A program made the translations under genes and the position numbers. Below the pieces are notes generated by a model. It did not search any database, was not told the DNA's origin, and worked only from the letters and a program-made list of their open reading frames with translations. A DNA stretch of 6,009 nucleotides from JBMYXZ01 sp049608925 (lineage in GTDB: Bacteria; Pseudomonadota; Alphaproteobacteria; JAGOMX01). Where the stretch lies: contig JBMYXZ010000086.1 in NCBI GenBank assembly GCA_049608925.1, positions 1 to 6,009 of the forward strand, given 5' to 3'. This document shows positions 5,668 through 6,009 of this stretch, piece after piece (positions within the stretch are counted from its first letter, which is position 1; every line of letters starts with the position of its first letter).

Positions 5668-5696
5668 ATTATACCCTAATTTTCATGAAAAGTATA
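5668..5696 (-). promoter_or_regulatory. Promoter of the HTH-fic-hydrolase operon
   Basis: TATAAT on the minus strand (5673-5668) is a perfect -10 box, 35 nt before the ATG of the regulator. At 17-nt spacing the -35 position (5696-5691) reads TATACT, a poor match, which is typical of a promoter under control of a regulator. Confidence 0.5.
5680..5691. promoter_or_regulatory. Perfect palindrome, candidate operator of the HTH regulator
   Basis: TTTTCATGAAAA is a perfect 12-bp palindrome lying in the spacer between the -35 and -10 positions of the operon promoter. Xre-type proteins bind such dyads as dimers and commonly repress their own operons, so autoregulation is a reasonable inference. A further HpaI-like dyad GTTAAC (5653-5658) lies in the leader. 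Confidence 0.45.
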
Positions 5697-5741
5697 TTAA
5701 TTATATTGATGGAACTTTAAATTCCCGCTCTTTCGTCGTTC

Positions 5742-5777
5742 GGAATGATTGGGGCAACGGAGGAGCTAGATCATTCC
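5742..5777. repeat. Spaced inverted repeat next to the repeat array
   Basis: GGAATGAT (5742-5749) and ATCATTCC (5770-5777) are perfect 8-bp inverted copies separated by 20 nt. The right arm overlaps the first base pairs of the 102-bp repeat unit, and a related GAATGATG recurs inside that unit at 5800. It could be an element end, a protein site or a hairpin; no gene uses it in the window. Confidence 0.5.
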
Positions 5778-5984
5778 ATAAGTGTCAGGAATAACTTTGA
5801 ATGATGTGATGGAGTTACAAGCTGTTTCAAGGCTCTCTCCACTCAGCCCCACACACTCCGACGTTCCGTGGCTTGACCCATAACTGTCCGGAATAATTTA
5901 ATAATGGTTGGAAGAGCTTGCTGTTTTAGGACTTTCTCAGCCCCTCTACCCCGTACTCCGACGCTCCGGGCTTTATGCCCGGAG
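5776..5984 (+). repeat. Two diverged tandem units of a ~100-bp repeat
   Basis: Unit 1 starts at 5776 and unit 2 at 5878, a 102-bp period. Shared blocks in the same order are CCATAA[G/C]TGTC[A/C]GGAATAA, GCTGTTT[C/T]A, CT[C/T]TCTC, AGCCCC and ACTCCGACG[T/C]TCCG. Small indels separate the copies. I see no coding sequence on either strand between 5633 and 6009 beyond very short frames, so this repeat array and the AT-rich promoter region are all that the stretch holds. The leading edge also occurs inverted at 26-1, so it is a dispersed family rather than a local duplication. Confidence 0.7.
5964..5984. repeat. Hairpin ending the second repeat unit
   Basis: CTCCGGGC (5964-5971) and GCCCGGAG (5977-5984) form a perfect 8-bp GC-rich stem around TTTAT. 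Unit 1 lacks the right arm and has TTCCGTGGCTTGACC instead, so the hairpin is specific to this copy or has decayed in the other. No T-run follows, which argues against a terminator. REP-like elements have this form. Confidence 0.65.
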
Positions 5985-6009
5985 TCCACTCTCAGGCATA
6001 CTCAGCTGC

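Noticed and set aside
5746..5805. 19-codon frame starting at ATG 5746 in the repeat region
   Set aside because: It is too short, lacks a Shine-Dalgarno and crosses repeat boundaries. The inverted repeat and repeat unit explain the sequence.
5776..5984. CRISPR array
   Set aside because: The two ~100-bp units are diverged along their whole length, with no short identical repeats separated by unique spacers.

Overview
The window looks like a chromosomal segment of an alphaproteobacterium with moderate G+C. The main evidence is the Ffh and S16 pair on the minus strand. Ffh has the alphaproteobacterial-looking TRID/DGDARGG motif, and S16 has a conserved core followed by a long Ala/Glu/Lys-rich tail of the kind seen in this class. 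A DUF2608-type lipoprotein gene beside them is compatible with a host-associated lineage, but the genus cannot be named from this sequence.

Layout, left to right. Positions 1-40 hold a fragment of a dispersed repeat on the minus strand. A DUF2608/HAD-like lipoprotein gene (103-924, +) then converges on the ffh-rpsP operon (2866 to 977, -), with a strong hairpin between the two stops. The ffh leader carries a terminator-like hairpin followed by T6. A secreted glycerophosphodiester phosphodiesterase gene (3028-3912, +) diverges from ffh, and both have recognisable promoters in the shared gap. Next is a three-gene minus-strand operon (5632 to about 3900): an Xre-type HTH protein matching 'mobile mystery protein A', a Fic-domain protein matching 'mobile mystery protein B', and an exported YiiX/C92-like permuted papain-fold hydrolase. 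The last gene converges on the phosphodiesterase gene and overlaps its terminator. Its reading frame runs on for about 89 codons antisense to the phosphodiesterase.

The right end (5633-6009) has no gene that I can support. It has an AT-rich promoter region with a perfect 12-bp palindrome, an 8-bp spaced inverted repeat, and two diverged copies of a ~100-bp repeat whose leading edge matches positions 1-26 in inverted orientation.

The housekeeping part is SRP targeting and ribosome assembly. The accessory part is a regulator/Fic pair associated with mobile regions, linked to an envelope hydrolase and flanked by repeats. The points most worth following up are the repeat family, the Fic to C92 coupling, the terminator embedded in opposing coding sequence, and the ffh leader hairpin.
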